Below, in pieces: positions 22,301 through 33,767 of a stretch of 64,000 nt of DNA. Source of the DNA: Turbatrix aceti (Eukaryota > Nematoda > Chromadorea > Rhabditida > Panagrolaimidae); contig OZ017767.1 of assembly GCA_963969345.1 (NCBI GenBank), positions 4,368,739-4,432,738 of the forward strand, written 5' to 3'. The notes under the pieces were generated by a model, which saw nothing but the letters and a program-made list of their open reading frames with translations, was not told the DNA's origin and made no database searches. How positions within the stretch are numbered: position 1 is the first letter of the stretch; the number at the start of each line of letters is the position of its first letter. Position numbers and translations under genes: made by a program.

Positions 22301-25300
22301 TCACTTCTTGGTAGGAGCCTTCGTGAGGCAGTAGATGGCGCGGATACGCTCCTTGGCCGGCAGAAAAGTCGGCTGCAGCGCGAGAGTCGAGTACAGAAAT
22401 TTGAGTGCTCGTGGGTAGTCGCCCTAAAAAAGCAACGTGTTGACAACAGTGGCACTTTGTAGCCCCCAGGCACAACCCCTTTGCAAACCCCTTCTCTCCG
22501 AGGTACCTAATAAATTGCACATTGATAGACGGAACCTCATTTGTCCTCGCTGACACGAAAAATGAGGCGCCGCGACACCGCCTGTCGCCCGCGGCCGTCT
22601 TTTTTTTAGTGCGCATACTACTGCCAGGATGGCACATCGCGTTTCACCCCAAAAATGGAAACACAAAACATGATCAGCATTTTACGCGTCCCCCCACGCG
22701 TCTGAGTTGCGTGCAGAAGCAGGTTGGCGTGTCACTCACCATCATGGCGTAGATATTGGCCAGCGTAAAATGCGTAACAACGAGGTCAGGCGTCATCTGG
22801 TGGGCGCGAGTCGCGACTATGAGTGCGCTGTGGAGGAATCCGGCCTGCTGGTAGACGTTGGCCATGCAGATGAGTGCCGTGTCCTGCTCGTCGGCAGGCA
22901 GCGTCTGGAGCGCGTGGCGTAGGCACTTGAGTGCGTTGACGGCATCGCCCTTGACTCGGAAGTAGAGCGCAGAGATCGCTGTCAGCACACCGCTGACGCC
23001 CCCTGAAGGTCATGGTCATGAATATGGCAAATACGATTAAAGGCTCGTGGAGTGACTCCGGGTCGTCATGCGTGAGATAACAAAAAAACTACTCACCCTT
23101 GTCCCGCAAGTGGGCAGCCCGCATCGCCAGATGCAGCCTCGCGGCAATGTGCTCCGTTCGCTCGTGCTTATTGCCCAACGTCATCAGTACCTGTAAAAAA
23201 CCCAATTTGTGCATCACTTGAAAGTTATCAAAACAAAAACATTGTTTGTGACCAAAAAACTCAAAGCAACAAAAAACATCTTCAAGTCCATTATTGAAAA
23301 AACCGTAAAAAAGAATTACTCGAATCCAGAGATCGTCCAGAAGTAACAAAATAACGACTTTTGGGGTTTTTGAACTTTGGAATCCAGAAATAATACAATA
23401 ACGTAAAAAAAATGTTACTACGATCTAACAAACTTTTAAAATTGCCTGCTTTCTACAAATTACAATTAACGTGTCCTAAAAACAACAACTCACGTCTTTG
23501 AGGATGGATTCCGGTTGATAGAAAGTGTAGTGATCTTTGAATCTGTAGCCCGGAAGAAGATCGAGTTCCTTCCACTCAGAAATAGCCTCCACGTCTGGGC
23601 ACACAGGCTCTTCGTGCTTTATGGCTGTAACTGGCGCGGTGAGGTCGACAAAGTCTTCGACGCGAGCGCCCTTCGCAGTGACGGAGATGTACGTCGGCAT
23701 GGGTACTTCCAGGACGTGTCTGTGTTTAGCTGTCATCGAGCAGTAGTCGGGAAGGCTGTCGAGTTCTGGAGGCTTGAGGTAGAGTTTGCCGCGTTCGACC
23801 AGTTCTTCCGGAGGTTCAGGCAGCTCGGTCGGGACGTCGACGTCGAGGACCACGACTTGGCGACGATCGGTCATGTTTTTGAGATAAGTCACCTGGTCAC
23901 CGAATGACTTATCTTCGGTAGTGGTCGACCAGGGAGTCTCGTGGTAAGGTGTGGTCACAGCTTTTCCATCGACAAAGTCGATGATGCCCTGCACGTAGTC
24001 GTCCATTGAAGGCAACGCCTCTCGATATGCTGCGGTTCTCTCAGGATGAAATCCACCGTAATCCAGGGCCACGACCGGTGTCTGGGGTTTTTCCGGATAA
24101 ATCTTTGTGGGTTTGGGCTTTGAACGCTGCTGCTTGGTGCGTGGAGCAGGACTGTCAGTGGCTGCTTCTGAAGTTTAGTTCAAGCACGTAAGCGTAGGTA
24201 TAAAAAACTCACCTCGTGAAACCAAAAATGGTGCAATGAGATTGTACACGCCTGGGATAGGATAGGAAAGCTTCTAAAATGATCAATTTTATTGGGTGCT
24301 GGTAATCAGAAGCCAACTTACAGTATACGGCGCATTGCAGCGAACGTACTCAAAATGCACTCTGTTGAAAGAAGTCGAAAGTCGGAAGCAACGAGGCTGG
24401 CTGCCGTTGGTGGTAACGCAGCGCACGGAGTCCACGTCAGGCCAGCAGCACTGCTCCGGAAGCCACCGATGCACGTTCTCGACCTTGGTGTGCTGACCAA
24501 GACAGTCGAGACCTGCCAGCGCAGCACGCGCCTCACGCAAAGTCGGTTCCAGCTCGGCGGCCCTCCGGAATTCGAGTCTCGCCCGGTGGGCCGCGCCGTC
24601 GAGAAAGTGGGCGTAGCCGAGTACGTAGCGGGTAACCGGCTCGTGAGAACCCTGTCGCAAGGCCAGCGTAGCCAACTCCCGCGCAGGCCGCACAAACTCC
24701 TGTCCGAGTCGGAGTGTGAGTTGCGCGAGTTGGATAAGCGCAATGTCGCGGTGCAGCTCGCCTTCTTCCAGTGCCAGCTTCGCGCAAAGGGCTGCCTCTA
24801 AAGGCGATCCCATGGCCCGCCAGTAGAGCGTCGCGAGATTGGCAGCGATCCAACGAGGTCCGATGTCGTAGCGCAGCATCGTGCTTGCGCGCTGCCCAAC
24901 ATCGCCGACCGAGGCCTTGTCCTTGCCACCCAGCACCGTGCCAAGGTAGTCGTGGACGCGGGGCTCAGCGAAGTCGATGGCCTTCATGCCAATGAAATCA
25001 GCAGCACGCAAACCTGGCACAATTTCAAGCTCATCCGTGACGTTAGTGCCAAGAAATGTACCGCACTCGGGCTCGACCCAGGGCAGAGGGCTCACTTCGT
25101 CGGCGCCCAGAGCCAGGAAGGTCGTCAGGATGTAAGCCGTGCTGAAGAATGCTTGAGATCAATTAGGCTTCCAAAATAGCTCAGAACTCACCCGTAGCCT
25201 TTGTTATCCAAAGGAATGAAAAGCTGAGGAAATCCGGGAAAGAAGCCATCATTGCCGGCGTTGAACGGCTTTTCTGCAAACAGTTCCGGAACGTCGAAGC

Positions 25301-26954
25301 CTTCCAGGTGCGCGCATTGTCCGTCGAATACAGAAGGAACCAGCGGTGTAGCTTTTGTGCCAGGGCCGTAACGTGGTGCAAATTGAGGTTCGTCGATATC
25401 GGCAGACATGTACGGCTCGAGGCGCTCTAGGTAGTCGTGGAAGGCAACGTGGGCGTCTAACATGCGATTGAGGTACGTCAAACGGATGTCGTCAATGTGG
25501 TCGATGCGCTTCGTGTAGTACGGGTCTTTGAGCGCAGCAGCAGCCGTGTTCCTCTCATGCCGCCGCTTGGCTTTCGCCAGATTCTGCTCGTACTTCTCCT
25601 GCGAGGTTACCTGGCAATTGAGACCTCTTTTCCGCTTTTCTCGGTCCTTTGATCCCTTTTTCTTCGACGCACCTGTTCCTCGACAGGAAAGACCAGGAAT
25701 GGGTCCGTAAGCGAGATGTTCGTAGGCCAACTTGGACTGCAGCACCTGGTCGGATGTAGGAGCGACTCTTGGGTCAACGAAGGTCATCAGTGACTCCTCA
25801 ACAATCTTGAGCTTCTCGAGAAAAGCGAAATTAGCCTGACGTAGAGCCGCTCGACGGGTCTCGTTGAGCGAAGAAAGGCGGCATCTCAGGGCAGTTAATT
25901 TTGATTCCAAGTCGTTGGATTCTTCATCCTTGAGGGCAAGGCCCGCCTTGTAGGTCGCCTCGGCTTCTTCTAACAGCTGCATCTGCACGTAGAGATCGCC
26001 GAAGGCAGAGTACCAAAGTGCCGTGGGAGCGTCCGGCATGGCCTCATCGACCAGAGGCGCAAAGTGCCGCCAAAGAGCCAGGGCAAAGACCGAATCGCCC
26101 GCTGGAAAGATCAGATTGTAAAAAAACGTATACGAATTTTTGGAAAAACCAACATTTTACCGAAAAGCATCCAGCCTGAAGAAGAGTGTGCAGACTCCTC
26201 ATGATCAGATTCCCTCCCTTGAAATTGACGTCGACGGTCGTCTCCTGCATGCCCACCGCTGGGTACCAGGCGAGACAATTGTCGGCTTCGGTCCAGTTTC
26301 CGCGCGACCTCCAGTACAGGTGGGCGTAGTAGATGGACATGAAGCGAGAGGGGGTCGGAGAGAGATCATTGGCGAGAGCCGCAATCTGCTCGTCGCTCGG
26401 AATGGCGTGAAAGAGGTCCTTCTCCGGCCGGTAACTCGATACATCCGGCTGCCTGAGCGGAGACTGCATCACAGAGCGTTCCAGCTTGGACGGACCGCAG
26501 TGAGGCTCGCGTCGTCCGCCCGTCGACTCCGGTGCCGGGACGCAGTGGCGGTCGACAAAGCTGACGAAGCCGTTGTACACCTTGCCAGACGACACGATGA
26601 TGTCCAGCGTGCAGCCGTCTTCGAAATTGCTATTTTTGAAGGCCACCTGGCAGTCAGGTGGATTCAAAAACGCCTCCGCCCGCCGTCTACTCACTTCTCT
26701 GTGGAGATCGAGCAGCATTCCGGAGAGCTTGTTCTGCTTCAGAAATCCCACAAAATCGTAGTCGAGGGCTAAGGCCATGTGCGAGGTGTCCTGAAAACTC
26801 GGAGTAATACAGAAGACAAAGAAAAACCACTTACGAGGCCTATGAGGTGTTCATCGCCGTCTGGATCAGGCCGCAGTACCCAGTGCGTGATCGAGAGCAG
26901 AGGCGGCACGAAGATGACCAGAAAAACGGCCAGAATACACGTAAGATGCGCCAT
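22301..26954 (-). CDS. TTC17: Tetratricopeptide repeat protein 17
   Basis: Nine exons: 26954-26835, 26790-26161, 26101-25192, 25141-24322, 24273-24213, 24167-23494, 23190-23097, 23002-22740, 22423-22301. The product is about 1230 residues (human protein 1141). It has a signal peptide (MAHLTCILAVFLVIFVPPLL) directly before THWVL, as in TTC17. Other family matches are PLDNKGYGTAYIL in the middle, then the TPR motifs ANLATLYWRAMGSPLEAALC and ALYFRVKGDAVNALKCLRHA, and a C-terminus ALQPTFLPAKERIRAI. TTC17 in vertebrates is linked to actin organisation and ciliogenesis. Joining exons 2 and 3 at the only good GT...AG pair leaves a one-base frame mismatch (26161 to 26101). This suggests an indel error or an unusual splice. 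All other joins are in frame. Confidence 0.9.
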
Positions 26955-27380
26955 CACGCTGAGGACAGATGGTCGACTGCGCACGTACGTGGCAGGTGTG
27001 CGCAATCCGTCAAAATCGGCGATCGCTCAATCGAGGTCGCCTCTCGTCTTTCGCAAAGTACATGCGCATGTTCAACGCCAAATTTTTTCGTGTCAGGAAC
27101 CTTCATTTTATTTCTGGATGCAACGGTGACAAGCTGCCGAAAATGATGACAGTGCGACTTCATTAATAATTTTATTTGGACGTAGGACAAAACTTGTACA
27201 TAATTATGTTATGAGGATTCGTAAAAATCTTCTTCTTGTATTCTTTTCACATGTTTTTACAAATTCCGATGTTTTTGAAGCGAAAATTGAGCTCTGTTAT
27301 GTGAACTTTTTTGTGACTATTTTATTATCACAATGTTATTCTAATATCAACCGACTTGTTGCAGGTAAACTCTGCCGCCG
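26955..27380. promoter_or_regulatory. Divergent intergenic region between TTC17 and the M16 protease
   Basis: The 426 bases between two start codons on opposite strands must hold both promoters. An acceptor-like TTGTTGCAG ends at 27364, sixteen bases before the M16 start codon. It could end a 5'UTR intron or serve as a trans-splice acceptor. No TATA box stands out. Confidence 0.4.
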
Positions 27381-30300
27381 ATGTTAAGGGCGGCTATGAA
27401 AAACTTTGTCAAGTACTCCTTTGGCAACTCAAAGAAATATCCGAGTACCAAAGATGTTACTCTCTATCGCCACGAGCCCAGCGGTGCGCGTGTTGTTTTC
27501 GTCGACGTAGAAAGCTCCATGGTCAACGGCTACTTTGCTTTCCGTAAGTTTATGACTCTTTTGGCGCCCGCAATATTGGTTGTTTATTTTTAGCGACGAA
27601 ACCAACTGCCGACGATGGTCTGCCTCACACGCTGGAGCATCTCACCTTCATGGGCAGCCGTCGTTACCCGCACAAAGGATTTCTTGACAAGGTCGCCAAT
27701 CGCTGCCTCGCCTCTGGGACCAATGGATTCACGCAAATCGACCGCACGGTTTACAGCGTGACCACGGCTTGCCAGAAGGGCTTCGTCAGCATCATGCCGG
27801 TTTACCTGGATCACCTGTTGCACCCGCTGCTGACGCCTGAGCACTTCACGACCGAGATCCATCACATTTCAAGTTCGGGAAAAGATGCCGGTGTCGTTTA
27901 TTCGGAGATGCAGCGCTTTGAAAATGATCCCGACGAGCTGATGAACGTCGCCAAGGCCCGTGCCGTGTTCTCAGAGGGCGTGCCGTACCGCTACAACAGT
28001 GGTGGTTCTCTGCCGGCGCTGCGCGAGCTCTGCAGCCTGGAACGCATCAAGGCCTTCCACAAGCAGCACTACAAGCTCTCCAACATGCTCCTCCTGGTCA
28101 CCGGCCGCGTGGACCACGCTGGGGTGCTCAGCGTCCTCGACAGCATCCACGGCGACTACCCCAACAACGAATTCGTTCGGCCATTTGACGACGTTGTTCT
28201 GCCGGAAGTCTTCAAGCCGCAGGTTCTCAACGTCAACTTCCCGGCGGAAGAGGACTCCAGCCACCAGGTGGAGGTCTCCTGGCAGGGACCGCTCATCGAC
28301 ACCGAGGAGGACATTGCCGTCAGCCTTCTGCAGCACTTTTTCACCGATGGCACCGAGTCTGCGCTGGTGAAGCACTTCACCATTGACAACAGCATCTGTG
28401 CCGACGTCAACAATTCAGTCGAGCACCGGCAGCGCACTGAAATTGGCTTTTTCTTCCACGGCGTCGATCAAAAGTACATCGACAAACTCGAGGTCTTCGA
28501 TCACGGTCTCATCAAGAAACTCACTGACCCGGCAAACTTCAGCATGGAGCGACTGAAGGTCCTCATCGATCGAGAAATTCTTCAGACTCAGAATTTGGTG
28601 GGTATTTTTTTGCTGGAAAGTGAAGTGAACTGACAGGATGGTTTTTTTTTAGTTCGAAGACGATCCGTCGTACTTTTACCTCCAGTTGCTCACAAACTAC
28701 CAAATCTACGCCCCGGGCTACGGTCGTCATGAAGACAACGTGGAACACATTGAGCGCGTGTTGGGCTACCTGGACATCATCAAGGGGCTCAAGAGCAAGG
28801 GCAAGTCCTATTGGGTGGATCTCATCAACAAGTACTACACGGAAAACCGGGTCATCGTCGTTGGCAAGGCGGATAAGAAGCTCTCCAAGACTGTCCAACA
28901 GGCCGAAAAGCTGCGCGTCGATCAACAGATCGCCACTTTGGGGCCGGAAGGACTCAAGCGTGTCACAAACCTCTTTGACAACGCCGTTGCCATCAATGAG
29001 GTTTGTTTTTGGCGTGTTTGCCTGAAAAATTAACAAAAAACTTTTTTTTTTAGAAATCTGCTCCCACCGTTGAGCGGCTGCGTCCTTTCACGGTAGACAG
29101 TATCGAAGACGTCAAATTTCTCGACTTGCCCCGCCAAGTCGTTAGCCGAACTGATTCAACACCGTTCCCCGTTGTGCACCACGAGAGTAGCAGTCAGTTT
29201 GTTACGGTGAGCGTTTTTATGCCTGATGAGTTCCAAAATTATAATAATTTCGGTTTTTCAGGCGAGGTTGTTTTTCGACTTGAGCAAAGCCCCGGTCGAA
29301 CATGTTCGGACGTATCGTATCCTGCAGGAGCTTTTCAATCAAACGGACGCCATCGTGGACGGCAAACGCATGTCTAATTACGACCTGATGATGCAGCAGA
29401 AGCAGGACCTCATCCACAGCCGGATTAACACCATTGCGGGCTTCAACAACCTGCTTTCGTTCAAATTGATCGTTTCCCCCGACAAGCTGGACATGATCCC
29501 CAAGTGGATCGACATCTGGCTGAACCGGGTCATCATCGGCAACAAGGACATCAAGGCGGCGACTACGCAGATCGTCAACGACATCAAGTCGAACAAAAAC
29601 GACGCAGAAGTCATGATGTCAGCACTGCGCATCTTCAACACGACCCCGGAGAACTCGGTCGCTCGTCTCACGACCAACATTTTTGCCGAGAAGCAGTTCA
29701 GACAGTGGCTCAACAAGCTCAAGGCCGACAAGGGCTCCACCACTCTCGTCGACACGATTGGCAACCTGCGCAAGAGCATTCTCACTTGCCCGGCAACGCT
29801 GCACGTCGTTGGCAGCAAGCAGGCAGTCAAACAGCTCCAGGACTACGACTGGCGCTCGCTCAACATTCAGCCCGGCAACGAGGTCCTCAAGGTGAGTCGG
29901 AATGCGTTGCCTGAGCAAAAATAACAATGTTACTTCTTCAGCAAGATCTTAATCAACTTTTTGATCTCGAGACCAAAAAAGGGCAAACGCTGGCTCTCAA
30001 AGTCCCCAGCTCCGATGCGACTTACCTGCACCAGCAGGTGGCGTTGCCATACGACTACCTGTCTTCTGAGCACGCTGCACTGTCTCTCATTTCCCGTTAC
30101 GCCGAGCAACTGGAAGGACCTCTGTGGAACGGCGTCCGCGGCAAGGGTCTTGCGTACGGCGTGAGCATGAGCCTTGCTCTCAACCACGGGCTTGGATTCA
30201 TCATCTACCGCTCCTGCGACCTGGAGAACGCTTACCTGATCTCGCGCAAAATCATGCTCGACATAGCAAACGCGACCAAACTCGATCCGGACTTGTTCAT

Positions 30301-30656
30301 CAGCGCAAAGCTGTCGCTCATTTGTGACCTCGCCGAGTCTGTCGGGTACATCAAACACGCCGGCCGTAATTCTATCCGCGCCCAGCTCAGGGGCACTCCC
30401 GCCGACGTCAAGTACATCGAGTGAGTTTTGTCAAGCTGAAAACGGGATCTGTGATAAGGAGCTGGTTTTTAGATCAATCGCGAGGAAGATTTACTCCATG
30501 ACGCCTGAAGAAACGCTGTCTGTCGTCGCGGAGCCGATCAGGACTCTCTTTGATGAGACCAAAGTCGTTCGCTCGGTGGTCAGCAACAACATAGACCCAG
30601 TCGACAAGCTCTTCCCTACCAACAAAAAACTCAAATTCACCGATCTTCAGTTTTGA
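27381..30656 (+). CDS. M16 family metalloprotease, presequence-protease-like (C05D11.1 type)
   Basis: Seven exons (27381-27543, 27594-28597, 28653-29000, 29054-29206, 29262-29891, 29942-30420, 30473-30656) encode 986 residues with every join in frame. The inverted zinc motif HTLEH is at residues 66-70, and the downstream glutamate lies in DAGVVYSEMQ. The C-terminal half has the second M16 fold (EGPLWNGVRGKGLAYG) and ends KLKFTDLQF. This arrangement matches the C. elegans C05D11.1 group of cytosolic or mitochondrial M16 peptidases, which degrade short peptides inside a two-lobed chamber. No clear mitochondrial presequence is seen. ATG 27396 is an alternative start. Confidence 0.93.
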
Positions 30657-30734
30657 GGGGTTTCGTAGGGAAAAGGGTTTGCTGTCGTTGATTTGTTATC
30701 GCCTTTAGTTGACTTCATTTTTTAATTGTTTAAA

Positions 30735-30746
30735 AATAAAAATAAA
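30735..30746 (+). terminator. Poly(A) signal of the M16 protease gene
   Basis: Two overlapping AATAAA hexamers lie about 80 bases after the stop codon. No other same-strand gene follows, so they most likely direct 3' end formation of the protease mRNA. Confidence 0.55.
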
Positions 30747-30939
30747 ACGTTTTGAGCGAGAACAACAATGTTGATTATTTCAAGCCCAGTTCGAGGATTC
30801 AAAAGTTGGCACAACTGGTAAACTATGAAAACTGATGACTTATTTACAAATTAGACACGGGCTGCGAAACTTGGATCTTCCAAAGTAATAAAAAAATAAC
30901 AAAAAAGCGTTAAAAATATATTTTTTAAATTACATTTGG

Positions 30940-31465
30940 TATATTTTAATGTAACAAAATAGGTAATCGTCATTTTTTTGGTCACAAATCAGTGATTTAT
31001 GTAGCATGCGATCAATTTGGAATATGAAAAAATATACTGTACCTCAATATATGACATACCAAAATTTTTTTATAAAAAAAAGGGACTGAAGTTCACCATC
31101 AGATAGTGCCAGCGAGTTGCGGCAAAGCGCGCAACTGATCAACCGACACCAGCCAAACCATTCTTCAGTCAGTCAAAAAACGATGCAAACCCTTCTTTTA
31201 TTTTCGGGCAAAAAACGACCGAAAAACGGCGATTTAGTCCAAGTGGTAGAATTAATTTGGCAGTCGTGCAAAATCAACTGAAAAAAACAATGGCAATTGT
31301 GCGGCCAGTTTTGGCTGCCCCGACGCACGAAAGAGAGACTTTGACTGCTCCTTCCTTACTTGGCCAGTCAGTCGAAAAACCCTTCTTTTATTTTCGGGCA
31401 AAAAATCACGTTTCCCGAATTTTTCTACAGCTTTTTGTGCTCAAAAAAGCAACAAAAAACTGATG
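30940..31465. repeat. 525-bp dispersed repeat, copy B
   Basis: Reverse complement of 1-525 along its full length, with scattered substitutions (for example ...GCGCAACTGATC versus ...GCCCGCTTTG in the middle). The ends are sharp: similarity stops right after AAAAAACTGATG on the right. Short open frames inside are conserved only as a by-product of the repeat. Confidence 0.85.
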
Positions 31466-31982
31466 TCATCCGTGATCAACAGTCATTCATCTCCTTATTG
31501 ATTCCCAAAATTTTTCGCTTTGTTTAGAGAAATTCGCTTGTGCCTGCTTAATTTTACCAAATTATCGCTTTTGCATGACTTCACGGTAGCGAACCTCCTC
31601 CATGAACGGATCAGCCGTGCAGTTAGCCTGTGTTAACGGAGTGCCGGTGTTTGCGACTGATCGGAGGAGCCGGACTGGTAACTGCGCAGCAAATGGCGCG
31701 GTTCCAGGAGAGGTTCTGGGGATCAGGTTTGAGGCAGGTGTGTTGGATGCCCGTGGGAGTCGTGCGATGGGTGAAAAGCAGGGGCGAGGGAAAAAGCAAA
31801 GGAAGGATAAAAGCAATGAAAAAAAAAGCAAAAAAACAACACAAAGAATTAAAAAGAAAGATATCCTGAAGTGCTTGCGGCGCTTCAGGAGTCAAAAACT
31901 CCTTTGATAATGGGACGTACATTCTCGTCGTAAATCTAAATTTATTCGCAAATATAACCCGCGTAAGATAAGAACTTGAATT
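31466..31982. other. Spacer, no gene recognised
   Basis: The first 100 bases are AT-rich, followed by a more GC-rich stretch with an A-rich plus strand (31800-31860). Nothing resembles a known exon. The minus-strand open tail feature at 31983 ends here. Confidence 0.4.
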
Positions 31983-32231
31983 TCAGAGCATTTGAGAAGC
32001 CTTAGGCTGATCTTCACTCTCACCAGCATCCGAGGAGTGCGGCGATACGGAAGACCGCATGAGGGGTTGACCAGCGCCTGTTTTAGCCTTCTCGAGCGAG
32101 CGTCGGAAAAGCCGTTTATGAAAGGGTGTCGTAGCAGCTGGGGCCCCCGCTGGGGTGGCGGGCTCGATGCGATAGGGGCTCTGTTTGACGCTGCACGTGT
32201 CGTGAAGCGTGGAGTCGTCGTGGCTGCTGAC
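31983..32231 (-). other. Candidate displaced C-terminal exon of the ALK-like receptor
   Basis: Immediately beyond the left arm of the inverted-repeat element, the minus strand holds a GC-rich open frame, LTDTLCVSSHDDSTLHD to KASQML, then a stop. Its composition (Ser/Thr/Pro/Glu-rich) suits a receptor tail. A TTTTTTTCACAG acceptor inside the arm reads into it in phase 0. No good donor was found upstream, so splicing from the kinase exon is unproven. Alternatives are a chance open frame or an old exon cut off by insertion of the element. Confidence 0.35.
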
Positions 32232-33767
32232 GCACAGCGTATCGGTAAGCCTATTTTTAGTTCGCGCAAACTGTGAAAAAAAGTGGCCACCTGGCTTAAG
32301 AAAATTTTTGCCTGCGCGCGCACCCTTGTTTTTCTTGAAAGTGCACCCCAGATAATCGCAAAACAAAATATTAAGATGCAAGTGTTTGTTTAGATTGATA
32401 TTGTCAACGATTAAGCACATTCTTGCGAACATTTTGATGCCATTTTTGAAAAAAAATATTTATTGTGAGTCTTGCTGCATATTTCCAAAAACCGACATTT
32501 TTAAAAACGTTTGTGATAATTTCACAAAAAGTATTCTGTACAGAGTTCTGAAATTTTTATGACAGATGCATACGGTGTTGAAGAAGGTATCCTGAAAATT
32601 TGGTGCAATTTCGCCTTGAAACATTAAAGTTAGCTGCTGATAACTGTTTTTCCTTATAAAGGTGAGCGCAAGCGCATCTGTTGCCCGTTGAAATTACTTG
32701 AAAAAACAGTATTTATTATTAAACTACATAGCTACATAATTACAATACTTTGCTACAATACAAATTGTTTCTCGGTACAATACAAATCATTTCTTTTGCT
32801 TTTTATGATCACAAAGTGCAACATAAGCTCCGGTGTTTTTGACAACTATACAAAATCACAAACAAATCGTGAGTTGTTTGACCAGAAACAGAACAACTTT
32901 TTGCCTTGCACATGATAGTCTTCCACTGCGCACGATAGCCATACATCCCTGAAGGGTCAATCGGCGGCGGCATCCGTTTCTTGTTGCCGCAACATTGTGC
33001 GCGTCGTCGTGCTTCCTCGACTCGGTCACGGCATCCGCCCTAATAGTGGTTTAAAGTTCCGAATCTTTAAAACTTATTAACCTTGCATGATAGTCGTGCA
33101 CTGCGCACGATAGCCGTACTCAGGTACATCCCTGAAGGGTCAATCGGCGGCGGCACCCGTTTCTTGTTGCCGCAACTTCGTGCGCGTCGCCGTGCTTCCT
33201 CGACTCGACGATCACACTCGCCCGAATTGTGTATTGAAGTTCCGATTGCTTTAATATTCCAATAGTGAAGGGGTCGAACATTTTTCCAACCAAAAAAATG
33301 TTTTTAGAGTACCCTGAGTAGGAACAGAGGGGTGTGCTTGCGCGCACCTTTATAAGGAAAAACAGTTATCAGCAGCTAACTTTAAAATTCCAAGGCGAAA
33401 TTGCACCAAATTTTCAGGATACCTTCTTCAACACCGTATGCATCTGTCATAAAAATTTCAGAACTCTGTACAGAACACTTTTTGTGAAATTATCACAAAC
33501 GTTTTTAAAAATGTCTGTTTTTGGAAATATGCAGCGAGACTCACAATAAATATTTTTTTTCAAAAATGGCATCAAAATGTTCGCAAGAATGTGCTTAATC
33601 GATGACAATATCAATCTAAACAAACACTTGCATCTTAATATTTTTGTTTTGCGATTATCTGGGGTGCACTTTCAAGAAAAACAAGAGCGCGCGCGCAGGC
33701 AAAAATTTTCCTCAGCCGAGTGGCCACTTTTTTTCACAGTTTGCGCGAACTGAGCGATACGCTGTGC
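32232..33767. mobile_element. 1.5-kb long-inverted-repeat (foldback) element
   Basis: Arms 32261-32672 and 33338-33749 are reverse complements of equal length (412 bases) with few differences. Beyond short unmatched pieces (16 bases left, 5 bases right), a further 13 bases match at 32232-32244 and 33755-33767. The 665-base centre has no transposase and holds a direct repeat. The right arm supplies the last codons and stop of the ALK-like gene, and its outer 13 bases are receptor coding sequence. A minus-strand AATAAA near 32710 could end the receptor transcript. Confidence 0.8.
32904..33260. repeat. Direct repeat of about 177 bp inside the foldback element
   Basis: Copies 32904-33080 and 33083-33260 share CTGCGCACGATAGCC, CCCTGAAGGGTCAATCGGCG and TTTCTTGTTGCCGCAAC with about 85-90% identity by eye. 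They lie head to tail in the centre of the element. Confidence 0.8.
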
